Shown here: one piece after another, positions 16,085 through 24,559 of the stretch
Numbering within the stretch: the stretch's first letter is position 1
How the letters are laid out: every line of letters starts with the position of its first letter
Source: Streptomyces sp. NBC_01353
GTDB lineage: Bacteria; Actinomycetota; Actinomycetes; Streptomycetales; Streptomycetaceae
Assembly: GCF_036237275.1 (NCBI RefSeq)
Contig: NZ_CP108352.1
Location: 1,674,001-1,738,000 of the forward strand
DNA: 64,000 nt
Direction: 5' to 3'
Made by a program: the position numbers and the translations under genes
The notes under the pieces: generated by a model
The model's input: the letters and a program-made list of their open reading frames with translations, nothing else
Databases searched by the model: none
What the model was told of the DNA's origin: nothing

Positions 16085-17536
16085 CTACGCGGAAGCGCCG
16101 GAATTCACGCGCTCGGACGCGCCGTCGGCCGCCTGCGTCGGACCCGGCACGCAGCCGGAGTCCGGGCTCGGCACCACCGCGACCGGCTCGGTCTCCCGCC
16201 GTACCTTGCGGGCCGACATCCACGCGTACACGAGCACACCCGCGAAGAGGAACAGCACGCCCTGGTACACCGCTGCGTATCCAGAGCCCGCGACGAGCCA
16301 CATGGAGAAGCCGAAGGCGGCCGCGGCCAGGACCCCGTCGCGGATCAGACGGGCGCGGTCGACGCGCTCGGACCGGCCGGAGAGCAGGAAGTAGATCTGG
16401 GCGGCGGTGGACAGCAGGTACGGGACGGTGGCGGTGAAGGTGGTGACGAGGACGAGGATCTCGAAGACGCCCTCGGTGCCGAACGTGTAGTTGTAGACCG
16501 TCAGCAGCGAGGCGAGAACGACGGTGACGATCACACCGACCGTCGGGACGCCGCGCCGCTTCTGGGCGAAGACCTTCGGGAAGAGTCCGTCGCGCGCCGC
16601 CGCGTAGGGGGTCTGGGCGCTCAGCAGGGTCCAGCCGTTGAGCGCGCCGACCATGGAGACGAGGGCCATGCAGGCGATGGCTGTGCCGCCCCACGAGCCT
16701 CCGAACATGGCGTTCACGGCGTCCGAGAACGGCGCGGAGGATGCGACGAGCCGGTCGTGGGCGACTGTGCCGAAGACGGCGAGCGTGCCGAGGAGGTAGA
16801 TCGCGGCGGCGCCCAGGGTGCCGAGGACGGTGGCGCGGCCGACGTTGCGCCGGGGGTCGCGGACGTCGCCTGCGCTGACGGCCGCCGACTCGACGCCGAG
16901 GTAGCTGAAGAGCAGGATCGCGGCGGAGGCGGAGACCGCGCCGAGCGCGCCGCCCTCGCCCGCCTGGAACGGTCCGAGGTTGGCGCTGTCGAAGAAGAAC
17001 AGTCCGCCGACGGCGACCAGCAGGAGCGGGACGAACTTGAGGACGGTCGCGACGAGCTGCACCGCCCCCACGTACCGGGTCCCGGCGAGGTTGGCGAGCG
17101 CCGGCAGCCACTGGAGCGTGAGCGCCGCGGCGATGGTGGCGAGCTTCGACTCGTGGACGGGGATCAGCACGTCGAGGTAGCCGACCGCGGCCACGGCGAG
17201 GGCCGCGTTGGAGACCCAGGCGGTGATCCAGTACGACCAGGCCGCGAGGAATCCGGCGAAGTCGCCGAAGGCGGCGCGGGCGTAGACGTACGGGCCGCCG
17301 GTCTGCGGGTGGCGGTGGGCGAGCCGGCCGAAGACGAGGGCGAGAGCGATCGCGCCGAGGGTGAGGACGCCGAAGGCGAGCAGGCTGATCGTGCCGAAGG
17401 GGGCGACGGAGGCGGGGAGCAGGAAGATTCCGCCGCCGATGATGTTGCCCATGACCAGGGCGGTGGCGATCGGCAGTCCGAATCGCCGGGCGTGCTTGGT
17501 CTCTTCTGCGGACTGTTCGGATAGGGCCGTGCTCAT
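16085..17536 (-). CDS. APC-superfamily amino acid permease
   Basis: A 483-residue protein with about twelve membrane segments and the APC hallmark GNIIGGGIFLLPASVAP in the first helix. The later motif SYLGVESAAVSAGDVRDPRRNVGRA matches the AdiC/PotE/ArcD side of the family. These carriers exchange or import amino acids or polyamines across the cytoplasmic membrane; the substrate cannot be told. The C-terminal 45 residues are a polar cytoplasmic tail. The gene is 66 bases downstream of the holin/phosphodiesterase fusion gene and in the same direction. Confidence 0.9.
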   Translation of the reverse strand: MSTALSEQSAEETKHARRFGLPIATALVMGNIIGGGIFLLPASVAPFGTISLLAFGVLTLGAIALALVFGRLAHRHPQTGGPYVYARAAFGDFAGFLAAWSYWITAWVSNAALAVAAVGYLDVLIPVHESKLATIAAALTLQWLPALANLAGTRYVGAVQLVATVLKFVPLLLVAVGGLFFFDSANLGPFQAGEGGALGAVSASAAILLFSYLGVESAAVSAGDVRDPRRNVGRATVLGTLGAAAIYLLGTLAVFGTVAHDRLVASSAPFSDAVNAMFGGSWGGTAIACMALVSMVGALNGWTLLSAQTPYAAARDGLFPKVFAQKRRGVPTVGVIVTVVLASLLTVYNYTFGTEGVFEILVLVTTFTATVPYLLSTAAQIYFLLSGRSERVDRARLIRDGVLAAAAFGFSMWLVAGSGYAAVYQGVLFLFAGVLVYAWMSARKVRRETEPVAVVPSPDSGCVPGPTQAADGASERVNSGASA

Positions 17537-17602
17537 GGGGGGTGGTGCGCCTCTCGTCGTGCAAACCCGACCATGGTCCGGCAGGCGAGACGCCCCACCA
17601 AA

Positions 17603-19795
17603 TCAGTTGTTTTTGTCCGGTCCGGCGGCACCCTTGACCGGAAGAAACGCTTCCGCATCGCTCGTGGGCAGGGAAATCTCCAGCGGCACCTGCGGCCCCA
17701 CGCACTCCCGCAGCCAGCGGCGCAGCACCCGGTGGACCTGCTCCGCGCCCACGAGTTCGGCGCCGGCCTCGACCGGCGCCGAGAAGTCCACGGGCGAGAG
17801 CAGGAAGGGGCGCGACTGCTCGCCGCCGAGCCCGCCGTGCGAACCGATCTGCTCCTCGAAGGCGTGCACGGTGCCCGTCGCCGGGTCGTACATCGAGTTG
17901 ACCATGATGTCGGCGACGTGCCGGAACCCGTCCGTGCGCCGTACCGCGTCCGCCGCGCCCCGCCCGAAGACCGCGAGCGGCCCGTCGTCGGCGAGTTCGG
18001 CGACCGGAACCTCCGCGCCGTCCCGGCCGAGCACGACCGAGCCGTGCTCGGCGCTCGCGACCAGCAGGAAGCCGATGCCGGGGTGGTTGGCAAGGGTGCG
18101 CAGCAGCGCGGGGTGACGGCGCTCGATCTCCTCGCGGGTCATCCGGTGCGGCACCCCGGGGAAGGAGATGAGGCCCAGGTTGCCGGAGGCGAGCACGACG
18201 GGCCCGGCCTTGTCGGGCACCGTTGCTCCCTCGGCCTCCTCGGCGTACTCGTCCACCGGCCGGTGCAGCGCGCTGCGCAGCGCGTCGCGAGCGGCGTCCC
18301 TGGCCTCCGAGCCGCTGCGGGTGCGCCGGACCCGGCGCGGTACGGGTAGCCCGCATCCGGCGCGTACGAGATCCCGCAGGGTGAGCCCGTAGGCGCCCTC
18401 GAAGGTCTCGCCGGGGCTCTGGCCGTGGTCGGAGAGGAGCACGATCCGGTACGGGCGGGGCGCGTGCTCGGCGACCTTGGCGATCAGCGCGAGCGAGCGG
18501 TCGAGCCGGGCGAGGACGCGGTCGGTGTCGTGGCCGTGCGGGCCGGAGTGGTGGGCCACCTCGTCGTAGGCCACGAGGTCGGCGTAGACGGCGGTCCGCC
18601 CGGCCAGCATGTCCCCGATCACCGAGGCGACGACGACGTCACGCTCCACGACGGTGGCGAAGGCGCGGATGAAGGGGTAGGTGCCGCCGCGCGAGACCCT
18701 CGGGGTCTCCTTGCGCAGCCGTGCCCGGATCGACTGGACCATCTCGCGCGCGGCCTCTGCGACGAACGAGCCGGCCGTACGGACGGCGTTGGCGGGGTCG
18801 GAGAAGTAGGTGAAGTAGCCGGCGCGTGAGCGGTTGCGCCGACCGCGGCGGGCGGCCATCGACAGGACGAGGGCGAGCTGGTCGGCGCCGCCGCTGAAGA
18901 GGTTGCCGCGGGAGGCGCCGTCGACGGTCAGCAGCCCGCCGTCCCCGGTCCGCTCGATGGCGCGCCGCTGGATTTCGACGGCGCTCGCGGGGCGGTTGGA
19001 GACCATCAGCCGCCGGGTGTCCTTCTCGTACCAGCGGAAGGCGGGCACGTCCTCGTTGGACCCGTGCAGGATGCCGAGCTGGCTGGCGCCGGTCTGGCTG
19101 GACCAGTCGGTGCGCCAGGGGGTGAGCCGGTGGGAGCTGTCGAGCCAGTCGGCGACGGTGGGCATCAGCCCGTCCGCGACGGCGTCGCGGAGCACCCGGT
19201 GCCCGACGCCGTCGAGTTGCAGGAAGAGCGTGCCGGGGGCGGGTTCGGGGCCTCCCCCTGCGCCTGGCGGCGTGGGGGGACCCCCAGCCACGGCTCGGGG
19301 GCGCTTGCGGTCGGCGAGCCGGTAGAGACGACGGCGGTAGGCGTCGTCGTCGCGGACCGCGAGGGCGGTGGAGGTGGCCGAGGCGACGGCCGACATCACG
19401 GCGGCGACCACGACGGCGTTCTCCGGGTCGGCGGCGCCACGGCCGTCGGGGATGAGCCAGAGCGCGATCAGCAGCAGGGAGCCGTTGAGGAAGAACACCA
19501 ACAGGCCGAGGACCAGGGCCGGTACGAGCAGCAGCGCCCGGACGATCACGGGCCACACCAACGCGCTGAGGAGACCGAACGCGCCGGCGCCCCAGGCGGC
19601 GGTGAGCGCGGTGCGGGTGATGCTGTCGCCGTCGGCGGACTGGAGTTGGAAGTCGGGCAGCAGTCCGGCCAGGGCGAGCATCGTCAGGGTCGACACCGCC
19701 CAGACCACGACCACCCGCACCAGCGCGCTCCCTGCGGTCCGCCAGCGGCCGGCGGTACGCCATCGCCCGTCACCCACGCGTGGTTCACCTTTCAC
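17603..19795 (-). CDS. Phage-holin-like membrane domain fused to an alkaline phosphatase-superfamily phosphodiesterase
   Basis: A 730-residue protein. Residues about 25-150 contain four hydrophobic segments in the style of the holin_4 (phage holin family IV) superfamily. After a variable linker, residues about 185-710 form a type I phosphodiesterase/nucleotide pyrophosphatase-like domain: LFLQLDGVGHRVLRD at the metal-binding start, TGASQLGILHG at the nucleophile region, DLVAYDEVAHHSG and LLSDHGQSPGETF as later metal ligands. The enzyme would hydrolyse a phosphodiester or phosphomonoester at the membrane; the substrate is unknown. GTG 19795 is taken as start, but GTG 19777 is also possible. 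The linker carries one of the dispersed hairpin repeats. Confidence 0.85.
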   Translation of the reverse strand: MKGEPRVGDGRWRTAGRWRTAGSALVRVVVVWAVSTLTMLALAGLLPDFQLQSADGDSITRTALTAAWGAGAFGLLSALVWPVIVRALLLVPALVLGLLVFFLNGSLLLIALWLIPDGRGAADPENAVVVAAVMSAVASATSTALAVRDDDAYRRRLYRLADRKRPRAVAGGPPTPPGAGGGPEPAPGTLFLQLDGVGHRVLRDAVADGLMPTVADWLDSSHRLTPWRTDWSSQTGASQLGILHGSNEDVPAFRWYEKDTRRLMVSNRPASAVEIQRRAIERTGDGGLLTVDGASRGNLFSGGADQLALVLSMAARRGRRNRSRAGYFTYFSDPANAVRTAGSFVAEAAREMVQSIRARLRKETPRVSRGGTYPFIRAFATVVERDVVVASVIGDMLAGRTAVYADLVAYDEVAHHSGPHGHDTDRVLARLDRSLALIAKVAEHAPRPYRIVLLSDHGQSPGETFEGAYGLTLRDLVRAGCGLPVPRRVRRTRSGSEARDAARDALRSALHRPVDEYAEEAEGATVPDKAGPVVLASGNLGLISFPGVPHRMTREEIERRHPALLRTLANHPGIGFLLVASAEHGSVVLGRDGAEVPVAELADDGPLAVFGRGAADAVRRTDGFRHVADIMVNSMYDPATGTVHAFEEQIGSHGGLGGEQSRPFLLSPVDFSAPVEAGAELVGAEQVHRVLRRWLRECVGPQVPLEISLPTSDAEAFLPVKGAAGPDKNN
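19251..19286. repeat. Intragenic GC-hairpin element, copy 1
   Basis: CCTCCCCC at the left and TGGGGGGACCCCCA at the right flank a 13-base centre. It lies inside the holin/phosphodiesterase gene, in the stretch coding for the linker between the two domains, and keeps the frame open. Three further copies occur in the window. Confidence 0.55.
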
Positions 19796-19857
19796 CCGTT
19801 TCCTGCCTCAAGCGTGGCACATCACCCAGGGGGCATGGTCAGGGCGGGAAAGGGGCG

Positions 19858-20262
19858 CTAACAGCCGTCGTAGCCGGCGGTGGGCATGGAGAGGCGGCGG
19901 TGCACATCGGCCTTGGCCGCGGCGTCGTACACCGGCTCGTCGAGACCCGCGGTCTCCAGTCGTACGCCCCGTCGGTCGCACTCCGCGAAGAACGCCGGCA
20001 CGTCGGTCAACGCCCGTGCGAGCACCCGTTCGTTGGGGGCGACGAAGAGGTCGACGTGTCCGGCGTCCACATCGGCCCAGAGCGCGGCGTGGTCGGGCCG
20101 GATCCCGTAGCAGAGCAGTTGTCTCGCCACGACGTAGCCCTTGTGGTGGGCCCAACGGTCGCACATCTCGTGCTGGCTGCGCGTGTCGACCAGGAAGGGG
20201 TCGCTGTCGAGTTCCTCGAGCGGGGTGAGGCTGGCGATCGCCGCCACCCGAACGTCGTCCAT
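19858..20262 (-). CDS. Hypothetical protein, possibly related to serine-recombinase N-terminal fold
   Basis: A 134-residue protein. The order of elements (a Tyr/Arg-rich helix VARQLLCYG, then HVDLFVAPNERVLARALTDVPAFFAECDRRGVRLET) resembles the N-terminal fold of serine recombinases, but the catalytic Ser/Arg arrangement is not present, so any recombinase activity is doubtful. No membrane or signal segment. The function is unknown. It lies 62 bases downstream, in the same direction, of the short zinc-ribbon gene. Confidence 0.65.
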   Translation of the reverse strand: MDDVRVAAIASLTPLEELDSDPFLVDTRSQHEMCDRWAHHKGYVVARQLLCYGIRPDHAALWADVDAGHVDLFVAPNERVLARALTDVPAFFAECDRRGVRLETAGLDEPVYDAAAKADVHRRLSMPTAGYDGC

Positions 20263-20325
20263 GGACCGACCCTACTCCGAACCGGCTCGGGCGAGGAGGG
20301 CGTCCCCTCCCACCGTCCCCGCGCC

Positions 20326-20445
20326 TCACGGTGGCGAGGAGTAGCCGCAGGTGTGACAGATCTGCCAGCCGTCCTGGGTCACGGCCAGCACGCCCCCGCA
20401 GCGCGGACACTGCGCCGAATGGCAGGTCGTCCCCATCGTGCTCAC
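20326..20445 (-). CDS. Short zinc-ribbon protein
   Basis: A 39-residue protein with two CxxC pairs (CPRCGG and CHTCGY) spaced by a hydrophobic/aromatic stretch AVTQDGWQI, the standard layout of a zinc ribbon, plus one extra Cys before the first pair. GTG at 20445 follows GGGAG at a good distance; ATG at 20436 is the alternative. Codon third positions are high in GC. The function is unknown; a small nucleic-acid- or protein-binding ribbon is plausible. Confidence 0.65.
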   Translation of the reverse strand: MSTMGTTCHSAQCPRCGGVLAVTQDGWQICHTCGYSSPP

Positions 20446-20572
20446 CACGGCTCCCATCGCCTTGCTCCACGATGGCTACCCCCGCGACCGGCCTCGGACG
20501 CCCCGCGTCGCCCGCTGGGGACATCTACCCTCGGTATCAGCGCATCGACTCGGGCGGAAGGGCGGCGTACCG

Positions 20573-21346
20573 GTGGAGGTCACATGGTGGGGTCATGCCA
20601 CCTGCACGGTCGAGGACTCGGGGGTCCGGTTCCTCACCGACCCGCTGTTCGCGCGCCGGCTCGCGCATCTGCGGCGGCGCCGTGGTGCGCTGCCGCCGCC
20701 CGGGGCCGCTGCCGCCGAGGCGGTGCTCGTCTCCCATCTGCACGCCGACCATCTGCATCTGCCCTCGCTGGCCAGGCTCGCGCCCGGGACGCGGCTGATC
20801 GTGCCGCGCGGCGCGCCGGGCTCCGTGGCGGGGCTGCGGAGGCTCGACGGCCGGGGTCTGCGGCTGACGGAGCTGGAGCCGGGCGACGCGGTGACGGTGG
20901 AGGGCGTGACCGTACGGGCCGTGCCGGCGCTGCACGACGGCCGGCGGCTTCCGGTGGGGCCGCACCGCTCCCCCGCGCTCGGGTATGTCGTCGAGGGTGA
21001 GGTGCGGACGTACTTCGCCGGCGACACCGGTCTCTTCGACGGGATGGCAGAGGCGGTCGGCCCGGTGGACGTGGCGCTGCTACCGGTCGGCGGCTGGGGA
21101 CCGTATCTGGGGCATGGGCATCTGGACGCGGTGCGGGCGGCGCAGGCGCTCGCGGCGCTCTCCCCGGCGGCGGCGGTGCCGGTGCACTACGGCACGTACT
21201 GGCCGATCGGGATGGACGCGATCCGGCCGCACGAGTTCCACGCGCCGGGCGACGAGTTCGTGCGGCACGCGGCGCGGCTCGCGCCGAAGGTGGCGGTGCA
21301 TCTGCTCGGCCACGGCGAGCGGGTGCGGCCCGAGGTCGCCCGGTGA
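20573..21346 (+). CDS. Metallo-beta-lactamase-fold hydrolase (UlaG-like)
   Basis: A 257-residue MBL-fold enzyme. It starts directly with VEVTWWGHATCTVED, as in UlaG-like lactonase relatives, and shows the metal-binding SHLHADHLH motif near residue 62, a FAGDTG Asp near 147 and a final VHYGTYWP His. Two zinc or other metals would be bound and a small ester, lactone or phosphodiester cleaved in the cytoplasm. The GTG start follows GGAAGG. The stop overlaps the DedA gene start by 4 bases (GTGA), so the two proteins are coupled. Confidence 0.9.
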   Translation: MEVTWWGHATCTVEDSGVRFLTDPLFARRLAHLRRRRGALPPPGAAAAEAVLVSHLHADHLHLPSLARLAPGTRLIVPRGAPGSVAGLRRLDGRGLRLTELEPGDAVTVEGVTVRAVPALHDGRRLPVGPHRSPALGYVVEGEVRTYFAGDTGLFDGMAEAVGPVDVALLPVGGWGPYLGHGHLDAVRAAQALAALSPAAAVPVHYGTYWPIGMDAIRPHEFHAPGDEFVRHAARLAPKVAVHLLGHGERVRPEVAR

Positions 21347-21993
21347 TCGACCTGATGGGGGCGGTACGGGACCTGCCGCCCGAGTCGACGCAGCAGGCGG
21401 TCGGCTATCCCACGCTGTTCGCACTGGTGGCGCTGGGTTCGCTGGTGCCGGTGGTGCCGACGGGGGCGATCGTCAGCTCGGCGGCCGTGGTCGCCTTCCA
21501 TCAGACGTCTCCGCTGTCGCTGCTCTTCGTGTTCCTGGTGGCGGCCTTCGCGGCGCTCCTGGGCGATGTGGCGCTGTACTGGCTGGGGCAGCGCGGGGTG
21601 CGGTCGCGGAACGGTTCGCGGTGGCTGGAGGTGCTGCGCGGCCGGGCCGCCCCCGACCGGCTCGCGCAGGCGCAGGCGCAGCTGGAGACCCACCAGGTGT
21701 CGGTGCTCGTGCTGTCGCGGCTGGTGCCGGCCGGGCGGATTCCGGTGATGCTGGCGTGTCTGCTGGCGCGGGTGCCGCTGCGCCGGTTCGTCCGCGGGGA
21801 CGTGCCGGCCTGTCTGGCGTGGGCGGCGATGTACCAGCTGATCGGGATTCTGGGCGGCTCGCTGTTCCCCGAGCCGTGGCAGGGGGTGCTGGCGGCGGTC
21901 GCGCTGACGGTGCTGATCAGCGGGGCTCCCGCGATGTGGCGGCGGGTACGGGGAACGGGGCGCGGCAGCAGGTCAGGGCGCGAGCACACGTGA
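21343..21993 (+). CDS. DedA-family membrane protein
   Basis: A 216-residue polytopic protein of the DedA/VTT (SNARE-associated) family. Diagnostic segments are LGDVALYWLGQRGV near residue 75 and the later VLSRLVPAGRIPVMLACLLARVPLRRFVRGDVPACLAWA with the conserved R-x-x-P-x-G-R. Characterised relatives recycle lipid carriers such as undecaprenyl phosphate or act as scramblases. Coupled to the MBL-fold gene upstream. The 3' end overlaps the convergent second MBL-fold gene by 21 bases. Confidence 0.9.
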   Translation: MIDLMGAVRDLPPESTQQAVGYPTLFALVALGSLVPVVPTGAIVSSAAVVAFHQTSPLSLLFVFLVAAFAALLGDVALYWLGQRGVRSRNGSRWLEVLRGRAAPDRLAQAQAQLETHQVSVLVLSRLVPAGRIPVMLACLLARVPLRRFVRGDVPACLAWAAMYQLIGILGGSLFPEPWQGVLAAVALTVLISGAPAMWRRVRGTGRGSRSGREHT

Positions 21994-23034
21994 GGCGCCG
22001 ACGGGGAGGTCCCAGAGGTCCTCGCGGCGCAGTCCGGCCCGCTCCCAGGCGGCCCTGACCCGGGTGAGGGGTTCGAGGACCGGCTCGGAGGAGAGGACGA
22101 AGGTCGCCCAGTGCATCGGCGCCATCCTCCGTGCCCCGAGGTCCTGGAAGGCGCGGACGGCCTCCTCGGGGTCGGTGTGGACGTCGCTGAGCCACCAGCG
22201 CGGGTCGTAGGCGCCGATCGGGAGCAGCGCGATGTCGATCCCGGGGTGGCGGCGCCCGATCTCGGCGAACCAACGGCCGTAGCCGGTGTCGCCGGCGAAG
22301 TACACCCGGCGGCCGAAGGGGTCGGTGAGGACCCAGCCGCCCCACAGCGAGCGACAGGTGTCGAGGAGGGTCCGCTTGGACCAGTGGTGGGAGGGGACGA
22401 ACTCGAAGCGCACACCGTCGAGTTCGGCCGCCTCCCACCAGTCGAGTTCGGTGACCCGGTGGAATCTGCGGCGGGTGAACCAGCGGCCGAGACCGGCGGG
22501 GACGAAGACCGGGGTGTCCCGGGGCAGCCGCTTGAGGGTGGGGGCGTCGAGGTGGTCGAAGTGGTTGTGGCTGATGACGACGGCGTCCACCGGCGGCAGG
22601 TCCTCCCAGCGCACCCCGACGGGGGTGATCCGGGTCGGGGTGCCGAGGATCCTGCGGGACCAGACGGGGTCGCTGAGCACGGTCAGGCCGCCGACGCGCA
22701 GGATCCAGCTGGCATGGCCCGCCCAGGTGACGGCGAGCGTGTCGGGCCCGGCGGCGGGCAGCGGTCCTGGGGCGAACGGCAGCAGCGGGATGTCGCGCAG
22801 GCCCTCGGCGCCGGGGCGCACGGCGCCTTCGCGGGCGAGCCGGGCCATGGCGCGGACGCCGGGGAGCGGCGCGGTGAGCCGGTCGGCGAAGGAGCGCGGC
22901 CAGTCGGTCCTGATCCGGCCGAGGGGCTGGAGGACGGGGGCGGCGGGTGCGGGTGCGGTACGTCCGTCGGGTGCGGTACGTCCGTCGGGTGCGGTCCGCG
23001 GGGCCCGCGTCGGCCGTGCCGTCTGTTCCGTCAT
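21973..23034 (-). CDS. Metallo-beta-lactamase-fold hydrolase (NAPE-PLD/RomA-like)
   Basis: A 353-residue MBL-fold protein of the group that includes NAPE-hydrolysing phospholipase D and RomA. Residues about 1-35 are a disordered tail with tandem RTAPDG repeats. The core has VTWAGHASWILRVGGLTVLSDPVWS, the metal motif ISHNHFDHLD, VPSHHWS, FAGDTGYGRW and PMHWATF. The likely reaction is hydrolysis of a phosphodiester or N-acyl lipid, which is an inference from the family. It converges with the DedA gene and overlaps it by 21 bases. Confidence 0.88.
   Translation of the reverse strand: MTEQTARPTRAPRTAPDGRTAPDGRTAPAPAAPVLQPLGRIRTDWPRSFADRLTAPLPGVRAMARLAREGAVRPGAEGLRDIPLLPFAPGPLPAAGPDTLAVTWAGHASWILRVGGLTVLSDPVWSRRILGTPTRITPVGVRWEDLPPVDAVVISHNHFDHLDAPTLKRLPRDTPVFVPAGLGRWFTRRRFHRVTELDWWEAAELDGVRFEFVPSHHWSKRTLLDTCRSLWGGWVLTDPFGRRVYFAGDTGYGRWFAEIGRRHPGIDIALLPIGAYDPRWWLSDVHTDPEEAVRAFQDLGARRMAPMHWATFVLSSEPVLEPLTRVRAAWERAGLRREDLWDLPVGASRVLAP
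22953..22998. repeat. 18-bp tandem repeat in the 5' end of the MBL gene
   Basis: The unit GTGCGGTACGTCCGTCGG occurs twice head to tail and begins a third time. On the coding strand it adds a six-residue RTAPDG repeat to the N-terminal tail, so length variation would not break the frame. Confidence 0.75.
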
Positions 23035-23082
23035 CTGCGAGCTCCGTTCTGCGCAGTTCGTCGAGGACGTGTTACCGGCGGA

Positions 23083-23102
23083 CGGGGGTACGAAGTACCC
23101 CG
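23083..23102 (-). terminator. Hairpin after the aminotransferase-like gene
   Basis: GGGGTAC and GTACCCC flank a GAA loop, 5 bases past the stop codon. Confidence 0.6.
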
Positions 23103-23106
23103 ACTG

Positions 23107-24339
23107 TCACCGGAGTTCCTCCAGCACCGCTCCGAAGGTGCTCAACGCGCGGGCCACATGCGGCAATTCCACCGGGTCCGTCGATGCGAGGGACTCCATC
23201 CGCTCCTCATCCGTCGATCCCAGGAACGCGCCGGTGTCGAACCGCACACGCAGGGCGCCGAGTTCGTCGCCGAAGCGGTGACCGCCGGGGACCGGTGTGC
23301 CGAGCCGCTCGCTGAGGTGGTTCTCCAGCTCCATGGAGTCGGTGACGCCTCGGGCGGAGAGCCCCGCCCGGAGCGGTCCCAGGTCGGCGTAGAGGTGGCG
23401 GCCGGCCTGCGGGGGCCGGGCGAGGGCGCCGACGGTGAGGACCGCCCGGTGCGCTGCGGTGGCCACACGCGCGTGGAGGGCGGCGGAGAGGGCGGCGCGT
23501 ACGGTGACGTCCTCCGGCTCGTCGAGGGCGTGCGCGGCGGCGGGGGCGACCGGGCCCGCGACGAAGGCGCCGAGTGCGGTGAGGATGTCGAGGGTGCGGG
23601 CGCGGGGGTCGGTGTAGCGGTCGGCGCGTGAGGGGTCGGTGGGCGGGAAGCGGGCCACGGCGCAGGGCCAGGCGGCCGGGGCGAGGGCGCCGGCCAGGTC
23701 GTACAGGACGGTGACGTCGTCCGGGCACATCTCGGCTGGGCTGAGGAGGACGGTGTCGTGGCGCCGGTGCAGGGTGTCGCGCCAGGTCTCGTCGCTGATG
23801 ATGTGCAGCCCCTCGGCGACGGCGGCCTCGCACGCCTCACGGACCAGCTCGGGCGGGGCGACGGTGGCGGTGGGGTCGTCGGCGACGGAGAGCAGCAGCA
23901 GGCGGGGGTGACCGCCCTCGGCACGGACCCGCCGGACGGTTTCGAGCAGGGCGTACGGGTCGGGGACGCCGCCGCACTCGGCCGGGGTGGGCACGTGGTA
24001 GGCGGGACGGCCCAGGAGGCGGGCCTGCGGGGTCCACCAGGCAGGGCAGGGCCGGGGCATCAGCAGGTCGCCGCCGTGGGCGGCGATCAGGGCGAGCAGC
24101 AGGGGCTGCGCGCCCGGGGCCGCGACCACGTCCTCGGCGTGGGTGCGCAGGCCGCGCCGCCACCAGTATCCGCTTGCGGCCTCGCGGAGCACGGGCCCGC
24201 CGCCGGGCGGTTCGACGGCGGTGCGGCCGGCGGAGGCGGCGAGGATCGCGGCGAGCCCGGGGAGCACGGGCAGACCCGGTTCCGGGGCCGGAGGGCCGTA
24301 GCGCACCGGTCCGCGGCCTTCCGGAGCCGTCTGCCTCAT
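23107..24339 (-). CDS. Class I/II aminotransferase-fold protein without any lysine
   Basis: A 410-residue protein with the layout of fold-type I PLP enzymes: an AEDVVAAPGAQPLLLALI segment like the phosphate-binding helix, a LLLLSVADDPTATVAP stretch where NPxNPTG normally sits, and IISDETWRD matching the cofactor-contacting DE-Y/W motif. The segment expected to hold the Schiff-base lysine reads LYDLAGALAPAAWP. The complete protein contains no lysine residue at all, so it cannot form the normal internal aldimine. It may be a regulatory or binding protein derived from an aminotransferase. ATG 24339 is preferred because AGGAGG lies about 9 bases upstream; ATG 24360 is open too. Confidence 0.75.
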   Translation of the reverse strand: MRQTAPEGRGPVRYGPPAPEPGLPVLPGLAAILAASAGRTAVEPPGGGPVLREAASGYWWRRGLRTHAEDVVAAPGAQPLLLALIAAHGGDLLMPRPCPAWWTPQARLLGRPAYHVPTPAECGGVPDPYALLETVRRVRAEGGHPRLLLLSVADDPTATVAPPELVREACEAAVAEGLHIISDETWRDTLHRRHDTVLLSPAEMCPDDVTVLYDLAGALAPAAWPCAVARFPPTDPSRADRYTDPRARTLDILTALGAFVAGPVAPAAAHALDEPEDVTVRAALSAALHARVATAAHRAVLTVGALARPPQAGRHLYADLGPLRAGLSARGVTDSMELENHLSERLGTPVPGGHRFGDELGALRVRFDTGAFLGSTDEERMESLASTDPVELPHVARALSTFGAVLEELR

Positions 24340-24528
24340 CTCCCGCACCTCCTGAAGCACCGGGTCGCGCCCGCACGGCGCCCACAGTGCCCTTTATACG
24401 AAGGTTCGGGGCGGTTCGCTGCCCCGGACGACGGAGCCGGAGCGCGAGCACCCGGGCTGACCGGCAGGGGCCGTCGCGCGCGACGAGGAGCCCGTCCGGG
24501 TGACGGAGGGGGAGGTCGGGCGGCCTGG

Positions 24529-24558
24529 GGGTGTCCGGCGGATCAGGGCCGGACACCC
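24529..24558 (-). terminator. Hairpin after transketolase
   Basis: GGGTGTCCGG and its exact complement CCGGACACCC flank a 10-base loop immediately next to the transketolase stop codon. Confidence 0.7.
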
Positions 24559-24559
24559 T

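Noticed and set aside
15270-18356. Very long open frame of 1028 codons on the minus strand
   Set aside because: It runs in a wrong frame across the permease and phosphodiesterase genes, is dominated by Arg/Pro/Gly, and has no family resemblance; a by-product of high GC.
17603-19795. Holin-like segment as evidence of a prophage
   Set aside because: No phage structural, lysis, integrase or attachment sequences nearby; the segment is part of a larger chromosomal fusion protein.
19858-20262. Serine recombinase gene
   Set aside because: Only a loose fold-level resemblance; no catalytic Ser arrangement and no DNA-binding domain.
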